Assembly (NCBI RefSeq): GCF_003073175.1
Contig: NZ_QBBX01000017.1
Coordinates: 1 to 64,000, forward strand
Direction of reading: 5' to 3'
Source of the DNA: Peribacillus acanthi
GTDB taxonomy: Bacteria > Bacillota > Bacilli > Bacillales > DSM-1321
Length of the DNA: 64,000 bases
Part shown: in pieces, positions 16,583-26,019 of the stretch
How the letters are laid out: each line of letters opens with the position of its first letter
Numbering within the stretch: the first letter of the stretch is position 1
Program-made: the position numbers and the translations under genes
Notes under the pieces: generated by a model
What the model saw: the letters and a program-made list of their open reading frames with translations, nothing else
The model's database searches: none
Told to the model about the DNA's origin: nothing

Positions 16583-16954
16583 TTATTCACTGATTGGGAT
16601 TTGAAATATCACATATCTTCCTGTCCACATTTCGCTTTCAACAATTAATTCTTTACTTTGCTTTTGAAAAATGAATCCAGCACCCATTTGTTGTTTATAT
16701 TTCCAACCCTTCTCTTCCATCATCTGTTTTAATTGCTCATATACTTCTCCTTGATTCATTTTTGATATGTACCATTCGTAGCCATTTTCTTTTGTCAGAT
16801 ATACAATACTTTCATCTGATTTATTCGCTTTTTGAACAACCTCTCGTTTAGATACCGAATCTATTGGCAAAGAAGGATAGTATATTTTGGAGTAAAATAA
16901 AGTCCAAGATGAAATCGCAATAAAAATTACAACACTGATACTCCATTTCTTCAA
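16583..16954 (-). CDS. Membrane-anchored 123-aa protein
   Basis: The chosen TTG start at 16954 follows GAGAGGGG and gives KKWSISVVIFIAISSWTLFYS as a single N-terminal membrane anchor. An outer domain follows (ESIVYLTKENGYEWYISK, GWKYKQQMGAGFIFQK). A longer reading from ATG 17068 would run through the terminator hairpin at 16998-17027, so it is rejected. Function unknown. Confidence 0.5.
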   Translation of the reverse strand: MKKWSISVVIFIAISSWTLFYSKIYYPSLPIDSVSKREVVQKANKSDESIVYLTKENGYEWYISKMNQGEVYEQLKQMMEEKGWKYKQQMGAGFIFQKQSKELIVESEMWTGRYVIFQIPISE

Positions 16955-16997
16955 CCGTTTTTCTTCCCCTCTCAAACAGTTATTATATAAAGTAAGA

Positions 16998-17027
16998 AAG
17001 ACCACCCTTGTCCAGTAAGGTGGTCTT
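16998..17027 (-). terminator. Intrinsic terminator of the tns operon
   Basis: AAGACCACC and GGTGGTCTT form a 9-bp stem around a 12-nt loop. On the minus strand it is followed by TCTTACTTTATA. It lies 66-95 bp after the tnsD stop. Confidence 0.7.
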
Positions 17028-17092
17028 CTCGGTGAACCGCTTGGAGATTCTATTCTTGTAGACTTCATTATATCATTTTCCCCAAAATAAGG

Positions 17093-18610
17093 TTATAATA
17101 ATCTTCCTTCCTTTTCTAATAATCTTTCTATCTCCCTTTTTATTTCCTTATTTCCCTCTCCAAATCCTGCATATAATTGAATTTTATATACAGTCAACCT
17201 TTGTCCATTCTTTATCATTTCATTTATCGCCCATTTTATCTTTCTAATCCGATAACTCTGTATATCTTCGGTTACTTCCTTTAGATATTGTCCAGTTTTA
17301 ACGAGTTTTGGGTGATGGAAACTTCGCTTAATACCAACTGCATATCTGATACTCCTTGGAGTAATTCTTATTGGTTTGCCCTCTGCCTTTAGAATCGTTT
17401 GCACCGCTTGTCGAGCCAGTTGTAGATATTCTTCATCTCTTTTCTCCCAATCCACCATTCCAATCCTGCTCTTTCTTTTTGTAACTTTAGGAGTTACTTC
17501 GTCATACCAGTTCCAATCGTGAGCACAAATCCAAGTGTGAAGCCCCTTGCTAATTTCCTTTAATTGACTCCTGTTCGCACCTGGATTCTCTTCAATGAGC
17601 TTCAACCACGATTTACGCCTTTCTTCAATAGAAAATAAAGGGCTACGATTTATTGTTATGGAACGCTTACCAATCACATTATCAGTATTAAATAGTGTTT
17701 GAACATCAACGTTTAGAAACTGCAGGAAAAGAAGGTGTCGCAGTGGACTTCTATTTTTGTTATTGCTTCTGACAAATAACCTTAACCAATTGGCTTTCTG
17801 TTCCAAATTCACTTCACTTTGCATAAGCTCTAAATAATCTGAAGGATAGTATTGCATAAAAGCCTCTAACAACCTATCTATGTAGAGACTACCAATATTT
17901 GAAGCTATTTGTTTCTCTCTCAACCTATCAATATAAAACTGGATAATAAAGGACAAATCAAGCCTGTTCTGATTATGAAATAACAAATAAGAGGCATTTT
18001 CCATGTACCTTAAATTAAGTTCTTTGAAATCAGTTGTGTACACATCTTCCGCCAATTCAGAATTACATACATCTTCATCCGCACATATATAGGCATTTCT
18101 ACTTTCTGTTATTAAAACATTGCTATCTTTATAAAGAACTTCATGGATTGGACAATATATAGCACCTGGAATTTGTGGAAGTCTACGCCAACAACTTTCA
18201 CCATATCGTTCCATATCAATTTGAAAACATAAGGGACAGTATCTCAATACATTGCTCGGCTTTACTTTGCTCCCACCTAATCCAACCATACTTTCGATTG
18301 CTTTTCCGCTTTTTCTCGTCATACAATTAAATATTGAATTAGATTTTTCATTTGATATAAAAGCAGTGTAATATGGATACATTGTATGATTCTGTATCAG
18401 TTCCTCAACCGTTATCTTTGAATTTGGAGGAAGATTAGTTACAAATGCACTTAGATTTTGTGGCAACCAAACTGACTTTCTTCCCTCTAACCCATTAAAT
18501 AAATCCTTTTCAAATGCCTGTTTGCTTATCATCCCACACATATTTTTATAACGGGAAAAAATTGAAACTAATAATTCATCTTGAAACAATACGGGCATGA
18601 AATTCAACAT
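17093..18610 (-). CDS. tnsD: Tn7-like target selector TnsD/TniQ
   Basis: The 505-aa protein starts with the TniQ pattern (FFQDELLVSIFSRY-like). Zinc ligands include CPLCFQ and CPIHEVLY around residues 138-165, after RYCPLCFQIDMERYGESCWRR. The C-terminal half is helical and basic, fitting sequence-specific target recognition. In Tn7, TnsD binds a fixed attachment site and recruits TnsC. It overlaps the tnsC stop by a few bases. The size is between small TniQ and full TnsD, so the target could be a specific chromosomal site. Confidence 0.85.
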   Translation of the reverse strand: MLNFMPVLFQDELLVSIFSRYKNMCGMISKQAFEKDLFNGLEGRKSVWLPQNLSAFVTNLPPNSKITVEELIQNHTMYPYYTAFISNEKSNSIFNCMTRKSGKAIESMVGLGGSKVKPSNVLRYCPLCFQIDMERYGESCWRRLPQIPGAIYCPIHEVLYKDSNVLITESRNAYICADEDVCNSELAEDVYTTDFKELNLRYMENASYLLFHNQNRLDLSFIIQFYIDRLREKQIASNIGSLYIDRLLEAFMQYYPSDYLELMQSEVNLEQKANWLRLFVRSNNKNRSPLRHLLFLQFLNVDVQTLFNTDNVIGKRSITINRSPLFSIEERRKSWLKLIEENPGANRSQLKEISKGLHTWICAHDWNWYDEVTPKVTKRKSRIGMVDWEKRDEEYLQLARQAVQTILKAEGKPIRITPRSIRYAVGIKRSFHHPKLVKTGQYLKEVTEDIQSYRIRKIKWAINEMIKNGQRLTVYKIQLYAGFGEGNKEIKREIERLLEKEGRLL

Positions 18611-20106
18611 TTTATACTACCTTCTTCTTGCCAGAAACTCATGTCATCCACATATTCATTATCCACTAATAGTTGATAAATACTTTTCTCACTTTTACTC
18701 GCTACTTTCCACAATCCCCTTATATCATCTTCTGTATAATCTAAAACTTGTTTTACTTTTGGTTCTATTGAGGCTATGGTTGCTTTCGGAATCTCTTTTG
18801 TGTCTTGTTGAACCTTACTGACTTTCTCTATTGTTGACGTTGATATCTCTTTTCTTAATACAGAAGTATCGGTAAGTTCAAGTCTTCTTAAATCCTCAAA
18901 TTGTGCAATTTTATAAGGATTTTTAGATTTTATTGCTTCAATCATGGGTTTCATTAATTTAAATTGCTCTTTTGCCACCTTCTTAATCATACCTACTGTG
19001 AACTCTTCTTTACCATTGGTGATACATTCTTTTTGCACGTTAATAAATAATTTTAAAATTAAATCGGAAATCCCTTGTGTCTCTTCATAGAACACCTTTA
19101 CCATCTCCTCTGTTAAAGGAATAACTTTACGATTCCACTGATATTTCCATATTGATTCCAAAAAGAAGCGAAACTCCTTATTATCGCCCATATTATTCCA
19201 CAAAATTTGGCCGTTGCCCGATACTCGTCTTGATATGCGAAACTCCTGCTGGAATATTGCGTAAGAAGCTGGAGTACCGATGAAAAGAATAGGAACACCA
19301 AAAGAATTCATTAATGTAACAAAGTAATTCATCATTTGCTGTAATCCTCTTGGTTGGATATGCTGAATTTCATCGAGGCATAACAACCCAATTCCCAAAT
19401 TCTGAGCAACTTGCCCCATTAAAGGTAGCATAGCATCAGTTGATAGGTTACGAGATACATGCTTCTGGAATGTATTAGTTCCAAGTAATTCATCCACTTT
19501 CATAAAAAATTGCAAGGTTAAAGACTTCAAGCTGGAGTTATGTGGAGTTTGTAAAGTTAAATGAGTTAACTGAATCTGATTAAAATGCTGACCATTATAT
19601 CGGTTATGAACAATTACCTGTGGTATCTGGCTAAGAATACGGTTGGTACTGGAAGACTTACCCATACCACTGTAACCTATTAATGTGGCACAACTTGCTG
19701 TAGTTCTAAAATTCGTTCTCGTATTGATATCAAAGGTACGGTTAATAATTTGTTTACCTGTTTGATTTACATATCTCCTATAATCGGCATCAAAAGGATT
19801 TCGAGCCACATACCCCTGATAAATCAATGAAAATACCATATTCCAGATGTCAATATGAATTGGTAGCGTCTGGAACAATTTATAAAGCCTATAAACCATA
19901 TGTAGTCTATATGAACTATCCAAATTTCTTTCTTCTTCCTTGAAAGGTATGGGCAACATTAATTTCTTAATAATCGTTTGCTTATCCATCAGTGGTGGAA
20001 GTGTTTGAATGAACGGATTATTGTTATATTCTTCAAGTGGAAATTCATTATAAGAAGCCTCAACAGCCTCCATTCCATTATCCAAATAAATTTTATTCAT
20101 CATCAT
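18604..20106 (-). CDS. tnsC: Transposition AAA+ regulator TnsC
   Basis: Walker A is GYSGMGKSS (about residues 144-152) and Walker B LLCLDEIQH (about 240-248), followed by sensor I in PILFIGTPASY. This is the TnsC/MuB-like ATPase that links target selection by TnsD with the TnsAB transposase. It has a roughly 130-residue N-terminal extension and a C-terminal tail, usual for prokaryotic TnsC. The start at 20106 is preferred because GGGAGGAG precedes it; upstream reading to 20136 is possible. It overlaps tnsB by 14 bases. Confidence 0.9.
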   Translation of the reverse strand: MMMNKIYLDNGMEAVEASYNEFPLEEYNNNPFIQTLPPLMDKQTIIKKLMLPIPFKEEERNLDSSYRLHMVYRLYKLFQTLPIHIDIWNMVFSLIYQGYVARNPFDADYRRYVNQTGKQIINRTFDINTRTNFRTTASCATLIGYSGMGKSSSTNRILSQIPQVIVHNRYNGQHFNQIQLTHLTLQTPHNSSLKSLTLQFFMKVDELLGTNTFQKHVSRNLSTDAMLPLMGQVAQNLGIGLLCLDEIQHIQPRGLQQMMNYFVTLMNSFGVPILFIGTPASYAIFQQEFRISRRVSGNGQILWNNMGDNKEFRFFLESIWKYQWNRKVIPLTEEMVKVFYEETQGISDLILKLFINVQKECITNGKEEFTVGMIKKVAKEQFKLMKPMIEAIKSKNPYKIAQFEDLRRLELTDTSVLRKEISTSTIEKVSKVQQDTKEIPKATIASIEPKVKQVLDYTEDDIRGLWKVASKSEKSIYQLLVDNEYVDDMSFWQEEGSIKC

Positions 20107-22222
20107 TACTCTCCTCCCAATCTCTGAACATAGCAAACTCGTCTTCTTCCTCTATAGATTCATCAAGGATTACTTCCATTTCTCTTTCCTTTTTTGCCTT
20201 TTCACGATGTAGCAATCGCTCATTTTTTTGATTTTCCTTAATTCCTTTAAGCCTTTGGGAATTGCTTTTGCTATAGTCTTTTTCTGCCTCCGTTTTTTCT
20301 CTTGCCTCTTTTACGATGTCTTCTATCTCCGTGAAAAGTTTCATTTTTTCTTGCAGTTCCCTTTCCTTTCCCGTTCTTTCAAGTTCTCTCTCAAAATTTT
20401 TTATCTGCTCAATCTCGGATTCACCTTTACCTGAATACATGGATAAATGCTCTAAAAGACTAAATTTAAACGGTCCATCTCCATACTCGTCAAACACAAG
20501 AACATCAGTCAAATCTGTAGGATTGTAACAAACCTTTACTTTCCAGTTCCCTTTAATTCTTGCCATTTGAAACCAATTGTTTTCCAAAGCGTACTTTGAA
20601 GCGTAGAGCATTTTCTTGAAAGACAACCCTTTTGGAGTTATTAGTCCCGACTGTGAGGGAAGTAGACTTGTTTTAATAACCTCTTCTGGCAATATTCTCA
20701 ACTGACCTTTTTTGTATTTAAGTCCATGCTCCCATAATCTGATAGGAATTTTTTCAACATTATTCTCAATCATTGATTCTTCTAAAATATAATCTGATAG
20801 TACATGGTGGTTATTATGAAACAAAATACTTTTGATAATAACCTTAGTGAAATCTTCAATCGTCATCGATGATTTCAACCTATAATCCAATCCTTCACCA
20901 CGCTCCCTTTTACTATTCCCTCCAATAACAGCACCATCAACAAAGGGTAATATCTTGATATTAGTTTGGTTGAACGCCTGTTCAATGATGCCTTTATAAT
21001 CTGCGTGATAGGCTGGAGTCTGCTGTATAATAATCCCTAAGTTTTGGATAGAACCGTTGATGTATCCATTAACAAGCTCTCCCCTGTCCGAAAGAATCCT
21101 ATTGGGGACACAGAATGGAAACTCATTATCTTCAATTTCGATGCCATACTTTTTGCAAAGTTCTTTTTTGGATGTCATGCTATTTGCAAGAGCTACCATT
21201 GCTCCAGAATATGAGTTAAGTGATTCAAAAGTTATATTGAACCCAACGATAAGGCGTGAATACACATCCATAATTAAAAAGAGAATTGGGCGTGACACAA
21301 TTATGTCTCTATTAAATGATGATACGAGGTGACAGTCGAAAATTGTAGAATCAATTTGGAAAAGTGTTCCTGGCCCTAATTCAGCATCTTGTGTTGAACT
21401 CCCGATAATTGCTCTATAATTTTGTTGGTACACTCGTGTTCCTTCTCTTTTAATAATTTCTCGTTTACCATCATTTAGTGACTTTCTAAACCAGTAAAGG
21501 AACTGTTCATAGGTTGGTAAATCCTTCACATTATTTAGAACAGGTATCTTAACTCCATTTTCATCAATTACTTCTTTTACAAAAAAGTCTTTCAAAATTA
21601 GCTCATAAGTAGTTTTCAGGCTGTTTTTCCGAGTATTATAGTAATATCGGTTCAATCCAATTTTAAAGACCTTCTTAATATTTTCATCAATATTGACTCC
21701 TGCATTTTCTCCATTTTTCCGAGGACGACCACGCTTTTTATTTCCTGCTTTTCGTTCCTTCCCCCTTGCTCCGCTTCTGAAGTAGCTTGGTAACAAACTG
21801 CATTTGGTTTGACTGCCCTTAAAATACTTTATTAGGATATTCTTCAATCCGTTGTAACTAATACTGAAAACAACCATAGTCTCCTTCATCGCTTTTTGAC
21901 GATACTTACTAATAAACATGTGTTCATCATCGGATAACTTACTTTTGAAAAAAGTTACTATCTCCCAAGCCTGGTCTCTTTTTTGCTTCTCAAGTTCATT
22001 CAATTCTTCCTCTGGAACAGCTCGGCAATAAATATCATCATTTTCTTCAATCATTTCTTTATTTTGGTAAGCTGTAAGAAAGTCATCTTTTGGTATCGGA
22101 TAAGACCATCTGTTACTGTCCATATCAATGACGTATATAATAGAAGTAAACGGATTAATATAAAGAACCCTAATTACTTTTCCACTTCCGTATTTAAACA
22201 GCATATTTTCTGCCAGTTTCAC
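20093..22222 (-). CDS. tnsB: Tn7-like DDE transposase TnsB
   Basis: The 709-aa protein has an N-terminal DNA-binding part with a basic linker (GKERKAGNKKRGRPRKN, about 154-170) and a retroviral-integrase-type catalytic core. The catalytic residues are likely Asp291 (FQIDST), Asp379 (ILSDRGE) and Glu414 (YKGIIEQAFNQ). A Mu-transposase-like beta barrel follows, and the acidic coiled-coil tail (residues 640-709) probably contacts TnsC. TnsB cuts and joins the 3' ends of the element. It is next to tnsA by 17 bp. Confidence 0.92.
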   Translation of the reverse strand: MKLAENMLFKYGSGKVIRVLYINPFTSIIYVIDMDSNRWSYPIPKDDFLTAYQNKEMIEENDDIYCRAVPEEELNELEKQKRDQAWEIVTFFKSKLSDDEHMFISKYRQKAMKETMVVFSISYNGLKNILIKYFKGSQTKCSLLPSYFRSGARGKERKAGNKKRGRPRKNGENAGVNIDENIKKVFKIGLNRYYYNTRKNSLKTTYELILKDFFVKEVIDENGVKIPVLNNVKDLPTYEQFLYWFRKSLNDGKREIIKREGTRVYQQNYRAIIGSSTQDAELGPGTLFQIDSTIFDCHLVSSFNRDIIVSRPILFLIMDVYSRLIVGFNITFESLNSYSGAMVALANSMTSKKELCKKYGIEIEDNEFPFCVPNRILSDRGELVNGYINGSIQNLGIIIQQTPAYHADYKGIIEQAFNQTNIKILPFVDGAVIGGNSKRERGEGLDYRLKSSMTIEDFTKVIIKSILFHNNHHVLSDYILEESMIENNVEKIPIRLWEHGLKYKKGQLRILPEEVIKTSLLPSQSGLITPKGLSFKKMLYASKYALENNWFQMARIKGNWKVKVCYNPTDLTDVLVFDEYGDGPFKFSLLEHLSMYSGKGESEIEQIKNFERELERTGKERELQEKMKLFTEIEDIVKEAREKTEAEKDYSKSNSQRLKGIKENQKNERLLHREKAKKEREMEVILDESIEEEDEFAMFRDWEESNDDE

Positions 22223-22239
22223 AATACTCCCTCCTGTCC

Positions 22240-23031
22240 CTACAAAAGAATATCTCTTGCTTTTTGAGAAAGATTAATCTTTTCTGTCATATTCACTTTT
22301 ATGTCTTTTTTTGCAATCAAGTAACGAAAGAGGTATAGTCCCATTCCATCGGCAACCCCTTCTGATTTATCAAACTCTTTCAGCAACTCCTTTATAGGAG
22401 TTTCCATATTATTTAATAGATAAGTAAGCAGAACATGGGTCATTGATTCTTTATCTGCCACTCCGCCTTCCAATAGAGTTTCTCTAATCCACTCGATATT
22501 TTTGCAAACCTGTCTTGGCAACTGTTTTTCAGTAATTAGCTTCCACTCAACACCCTTTTGCATCCAATATCTCCGTTCTATTTCAAGTTTTTCTAAAGTA
22601 ATCTTCTTATTTAATTCGGAAGTATTCTTAACAGTTCTTGCAATCAATTTCTCATTACCATCTGGCTCTTTGACTGTTAAAAGAAAATTTGTACAGATGA
22701 CTAATTGTTCACCAGTTTCCTTATCACAAAATTTATCGAAACGGAGATTTTCCTTATTATCAATGACTTCCATGACATCGAGCAGTGGATATGATTCACG
22801 TATATCCAGCACATTACTGTTCCACTCGCATATGAGAAAAAAACGCAATTGATTATCCGATTGCAAATGATGGATTCGCTTTGTCTTAATGCCGAAAGCC
22901 CTTGAGGCTCTTCCCCTACTGGAGAAATCCGAGATTGTAGTCCAAGGTTTATAATCTTTTCCAGCCCCTTGCCCCCTTCCTTCTTTTAATAATTTTTTTA
23001 TTCTTTTTGATTGATTGAACGCTTCCATCAT
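22240..23031 (-). CDS. tnsA: Tn7-like endonuclease TnsA
   Basis: The 263-aa protein resembles TnsA: an N-terminal PD-(D/E)xK-like nuclease (FLICEWNSNVLDIRESYPLLD about residues 66-86, then an ELNKKITLEKLEIERRYW helix) and a C-terminal winged-helix-like region (YLLNNMETPIKELLKEFDKS). TnsA cleaves the 5' ends so that the element leaves as a cut-and-paste molecule. It is first of the tnsABCD operon. The transposon right end should lie just upstream. Confidence 0.88.
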   Translation of the reverse strand: MMEAFNQSKRIKKLLKEGRGQGAGKDYKPWTTISDFSSRGRASRAFGIKTKRIHHLQSDNQLRFFLICEWNSNVLDIRESYPLLDVMEVIDNKENLRFDKFCDKETGEQLVICTNFLLTVKEPDGNEKLIARTVKNTSELNKKITLEKLEIERRYWMQKGVEWKLITEKQLPRQVCKNIEWIRETLLEGGVADKESMTHVLLTYLLNNMETPIKELLKEFDKSEGVADGMGLYLFRYLIAKKDIKVNMTEKINLSQKARDILL

Positions 23032-23061
23032 ATTCCCCCTAAAAAACTACTATAGGCAAAA

Positions 23062-23138
23062 AAAGAAGCATTTCGTATTATCGGCAATCTAATCGGTTTT
23101 TTTTACCAATTAAACACCTAAATACAAAATGCTTCTTT
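23062..23138 (-). terminator. Long-stem hairpin between tnsA and the recombinase
   Basis: AAAGAAGCATTTCGTATT and AATACAAAATGCTTCTTT are 18-nt arms with one G-U or mismatch. On the minus strand an inner TAATTGGT/ACCGATTA stem lies in the loop, and the tail is TTTTTTTGCC. It would terminate recombinase transcripts before tnsA. It resembles the hairpins at 26581 and 29084. Confidence 0.65.
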
Positions 23139-23220
23139 CCCTATATGGTTATTTTATCTTTTTTAAATCCAAAATATTATTTTAAGATTACTACGACTCT
23201 ATTTTATCAATGCTAATCAT

Positions 23221-23260
23221 GTTATTCAATAAATAGCATCATAATTCGTAAATAGCAGGA
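23221..23260. repeat. Two direct repeats upstream of tnsA, candidate TnsB sites
   Basis: TAAATAGCA occurs at 23230-23238 and 23249-23257, each preceded by ATTC. The 19-bp period and the place 200-230 bp upstream of tnsA fit the clustered TnsB sites of a Tn7 right end. One further 9-bp match, inverted, is at 53728 and may be chance. No terminal TGT/ACA pair could be fixed. Confidence 0.3.
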
Positions 23261-23335
23261 CAATATAACTACCAAGATTATCATGATACCCTCACCATAT
23301 TTAACGAGTTTCTTCTATTTTATATGTATCTGACT

Positions 23336-23899
23336 TTACAGATTGAGATTCATATAAACATCATCTAAATCTTCTTGAGTGATTCCCAGGTATTTTTTTG
23401 TATTTGCAATGCTCGAATGATTTAATGCTTCCATTATAAGGGCAAGTGATACTCCACTTTTGTAAGCCCAGTACCCCCAGGTTTTACGACACGAATGGGT
23501 TGATATAGGTTCTTTAATCCCAATGAAGTCTCCTGCTTTTGAAAGGATTAAGGAAGCCTGTTGTCTGGTAATTGGCCTGTCTCCTTTTCGACTAAAAAAC
23601 AAAAAGGCTTCTTGTTCTGGATTATATTCTTTTATATATTCCTTTATTGCCTTTTGCAAATTTTCTGTAATGGGAAATCTCTTATACTTTCCTGTTTTTT
23701 CTTCATGGAGCTTAATAAACTCTTTTGGCTTTTTCCCATCCCAAATATCTTCGACTTTCAATTTCAAAATATCTGAGATACGAAGAGCACTTGAAATGCC
23801 AACCATAAACATTAAATAGTCCCTTTTGCTTTTCTCTCTTAGATACATTTTCATGAGTTCTAATTGTTTTTTATCTCTAATCGGGCTAACTACGTTCAT
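23336..23899 (-). CDS. Tyrosine recombinase, short form
   Basis: About 187 aa, essentially only the catalytic domain. Catalytic residues visible are Arg40 (SALRISDIL), the beta-hairpin lysine near KTGKYKRFPI, His145 and Arg148 (THSCRKTWGYW), His171 (LNHSS) and Tyr180 (TKKYLG). The DNA-binding core-N domain of XerC-type enzymes is missing, as in many plasmid and phage short recombinases. ATG at 23899 after AGAGGTG is the preferred start; a GTG three codons upstream lies in the ribosome binding site. It may resolve multimers of an integrated plasmid. Confidence 0.85.
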   Translation of the reverse strand: MNVVSPIRDKKQLELMKMYLREKSKRDYLMFMVGISSALRISDILKLKVEDIWDGKKPKEFIKLHEEKTGKYKRFPITENLQKAIKEYIKEYNPEQEAFLFFSRKGDRPITRQQASLILSKAGDFIGIKEPISTHSCRKTWGYWAYKSGVSLALIMEALNHSSIANTKKYLGITQEDLDDVYMNLNL

Positions 23900-24168
23900 A
23901 CGAGTCACCTCTATATTAATATTACTTAATGCATCTGTAGTATATATTATGTCATATTTAAACTCAAGAGAAATTTGGTAAAATGAAGAAACCTTAATAT
24001 ATCAACATTCATGACTTTACATAATGTCATGGAGTAATATTCGTTCTTAATCCAATAATATTGAATTTTAAAATTTGCATAACGTTTCTTATAAAGGTTG
24101 TACAAATGGCTCTGTTTATGCCGATATAAAAATATAGAAGTTTATTTCCAATAGGAATGAGGCAAATC

Positions 24169-25017
24169 ATGTTTTTAGATTTTCTATTTAAAAATAAAAA
24201 GAACAACAACACAAGTAATGATAAGGAAAAAATTTCAAGCACTGTAACAAGGACAAACAATGAGGCAACAAAAATAAAGAATGAACGGACTGCAGTTAGA
24301 AAAGGTGAACTGGGAGAATACAAAATCGACATCCAGCTATCCCAACTTCCCAAAGAGTATTTGTATTTAAGTGACTTGCTAATTAGAAATCCTAAATCAT
24401 CAACAGGATTCTCTCAAATTGACCACGTTATCATTACTCCGTATGGATTATTTGTAATCGAGACAAAGAATTATCAGGGAACTATTTATGGAGGAAAAGA
24501 TAGAAAAACCTGGTTGATTAATGGTAAGTTCAAAATTTTGAATCCATTATTGCAGAATTATGGTCACATTCAAGCACTTAAAAATTTTATCGATGGGAAC
24601 TACCATCAATACTTTGTTTCCATGGTTTCCTTTACAAAGAGATGTACTTTTAAAATTGAAGAAGAATTACGAAAGATACATTCTAATCAATTAGTAATTT
24701 ATGATGTGGAATTGACTGAATTTATTAATAGAAAAGTCGCTGTGCTTAAATTACAATACAAAAATCCTATTTTAATGAAAGATGATATTGAACTGATATA
24801 CAACTCTCTCTATAATTCCAATATTTTAGACGAATCAATTAGAAAACAACATATTGAAAGCATACAATTAAAGAAGAACAATTTTGATAAGACAACTGAT
24901 GAAAACAAGTGTGCAGTATGTCAGAAAGCTGTGTCTGATAAAGTTAAATCATTCTGTTTATCTAATAAGAAATTCCAAGGAAAAATTTATTGTTATGAAC
25001 ACCAAAAAGACTTGTAA
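24169..25017 (+). CDS. NERD domain protein with C-terminal zinc motif
   Basis: The N-terminus is basic and Asn/Lys-rich. A NERD nuclease-related domain spans about residues 45-150: GELGEYKIDIQLSQLP, then FSQIDHVIITPYGLFVIETKNYQGTI with D-x-ETK as the PD-(D/E)xK-like site, and WLINGK. The end has CAVCQKAV and CYEH, possibly zinc-binding. NERD proteins occur in defence and plasmid contexts. ATG at 24169 with GAGG is preferred to the ATG at 24157. Confidence 0.8.
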   Translation: MFLDFLFKNKKNNNTSNDKEKISSTVTRTNNEATKIKNERTAVRKGELGEYKIDIQLSQLPKEYLYLSDLLIRNPKSSTGFSQIDHVIITPYGLFVIETKNYQGTIYGGKDRKTWLINGKFKILNPLLQNYGHIQALKNFIDGNYHQYFVSMVSFTKRCTFKIEEELRKIHSNQLVIYDVELTEFINRKVAVLKLQYKNPILMKDDIELIYNSLYNSNILDESIRKQHIESIQLKKNNFDKTTDENKCAVCQKAVSDKVKSFCLSNKKFQGKIYCYEHQKDL

Positions 25018-25019
25018 AA

Positions 25020-25044
25020 AAGGAAGATGGGTTACATCTTCCTT
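25020..25044. terminator. Terminator hairpin after the NERD gene
   Basis: AAGGAAGAT and ATCTTCCTT are perfect 9-bp arms. The minus-strand side is followed by TTTTTT; the plus side by TTAAATAAG. Confidence 0.65.
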
Positions 25045-25220
25045 AAATAAGTGTTGGATTTAAATAGCTTTTTCCTTTCCGAAAATTCCGTTTCATTTCA
25101 TATCTCAATTATCACTGGAATTCTGAAGCACTTGTCACCATCATTGCCACTCCCGTTCGTCTTGAGCACAACAAAATCTTTTTCCGTAGTAGTAAACATG
25201 TTAGATGATTGGTCTACTAT

Positions 25221-25424
25221 TCACTCAAGTTCATCGAGGTTAGTTAAATAAACAGCATTACTACTATCTTTTACATCTACAATAGAATCTCTGGTAATGA
25301 TATATTTACTACTATCCAGTTTCTTCCTAATGCTAAGAAAGTAGGCTTCTGCCTCTCTCCTTGTGTAAAATACTTCTGTAATACCGAGATTTCCCCAACA
25401 CTCAACTGCCCATCGCTTTTCCAT
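25221..25424 (-). CDS. Unrecognised 67-aa protein
   Basis: A short soluble protein: WAVECWGNLGITEVFYTRREAEAYF then ITRDSIVDVKD. The aromatic beta-hairpin and helix recall small domains of the type that covers phage or plasmid accessory proteins, but no family is recognised. GGGTGAATATAAATG precedes it. Confidence 0.45.
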   Translation of the reverse strand: MEKRWAVECWGNLGITEVFYTRREAEAYFLSIRKKLDSSKYIITRDSIVDVKDSSNAVYLTNLDELE

Positions 25425-25470
25425 TTATATTCACCCTTTTTTCGAGTTTCTTCTATTATTAATCAGAACA

Positions 25471-26019
25471 TTAATTTATGAAACATTTAAATGCTCCAGC
25501 AATTCCCCATTTTCCGCTCGATTCTCTTACATTATTTTCAATATATCTCAAGAAGGAATCATATCCTTCCATAAATATCTTTCCTTCAACAAAGAATACG
25601 AACATAGATATTTCAATCTCCAACCAATTCCAAGCCAAAATCTTAATTTCATCGGTAATAACATTGGATTGAAAGCAAGGGAAATTTCCCTCTTCTGCAA
25701 GTTGTATTATTTCCTGAAATGACGATAATCCTCCGATTGTTTCTACAGTTGATTCAAAGCAATCAGTATATGGCTGTTCTTGGGGATACATCGAATATTG
25801 ATATCGCAGAGATTCCTGCAATTCTTCTAATACTACAGATTCTTTAATTTCAAAAATGATTTCTTCTTGTGTCTCGTTTAAATCATAAAGAGATAAGTCA
25901 AAATGTTTATTTAACTCAATCGCCAATTTTTCAAGAGTAACTCCTAACTTGTCCAATCTATTTTTATCAACTTCCACTCTATAACAAATTCCCATCTGAA
26001 GATATTTTCCCATTATCAT
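25471..26019 (-). CDS. Unrecognised 182-aa protein, last of an overlapping trio
   Basis: An acidic soluble protein with long helices (LEKLAIELNKHFDLSLYDL, EIKESVVLEELQESL) and a C-terminal half rich in aromatics (ILAWNWLEIEISMFVFFVEG). No family is recognised. Its ATG overlaps the stop of the 91-aa gene, so it is translationally coupled. GGAGGAAGATGATAATG gives a strong ribosome binding site. Confidence 0.5.
   Translation of the reverse strand: MIMGKYLQMGICYRVEVDKNRLDKLGVTLEKLAIELNKHFDLSLYDLNETQEEIIFEIKESVVLEELQESLRYQYSMYPQEQPYTDCFESTVETIGGLSSFQEIIQLAEEGNFPCFQSNVITDEIKILAWNWLEIEISMFVFFVEGKIFMEGYDSFLRYIENNVRESSGKWGIAGAFKCFIN

Noticed and set aside
16955-17068. N-terminal extension of the 16583 gene
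   Set aside because: It would include a terminator hairpin as coding sequence; an internal TTG with ribosome binding site gives a better membrane-protein start.
25051-25251. Plus-strand 66-codon ORF after the NERD gene
   Set aside because: Low-complexity composition, no ribosome binding site, overlap with the 67-aa minus-strand gene.
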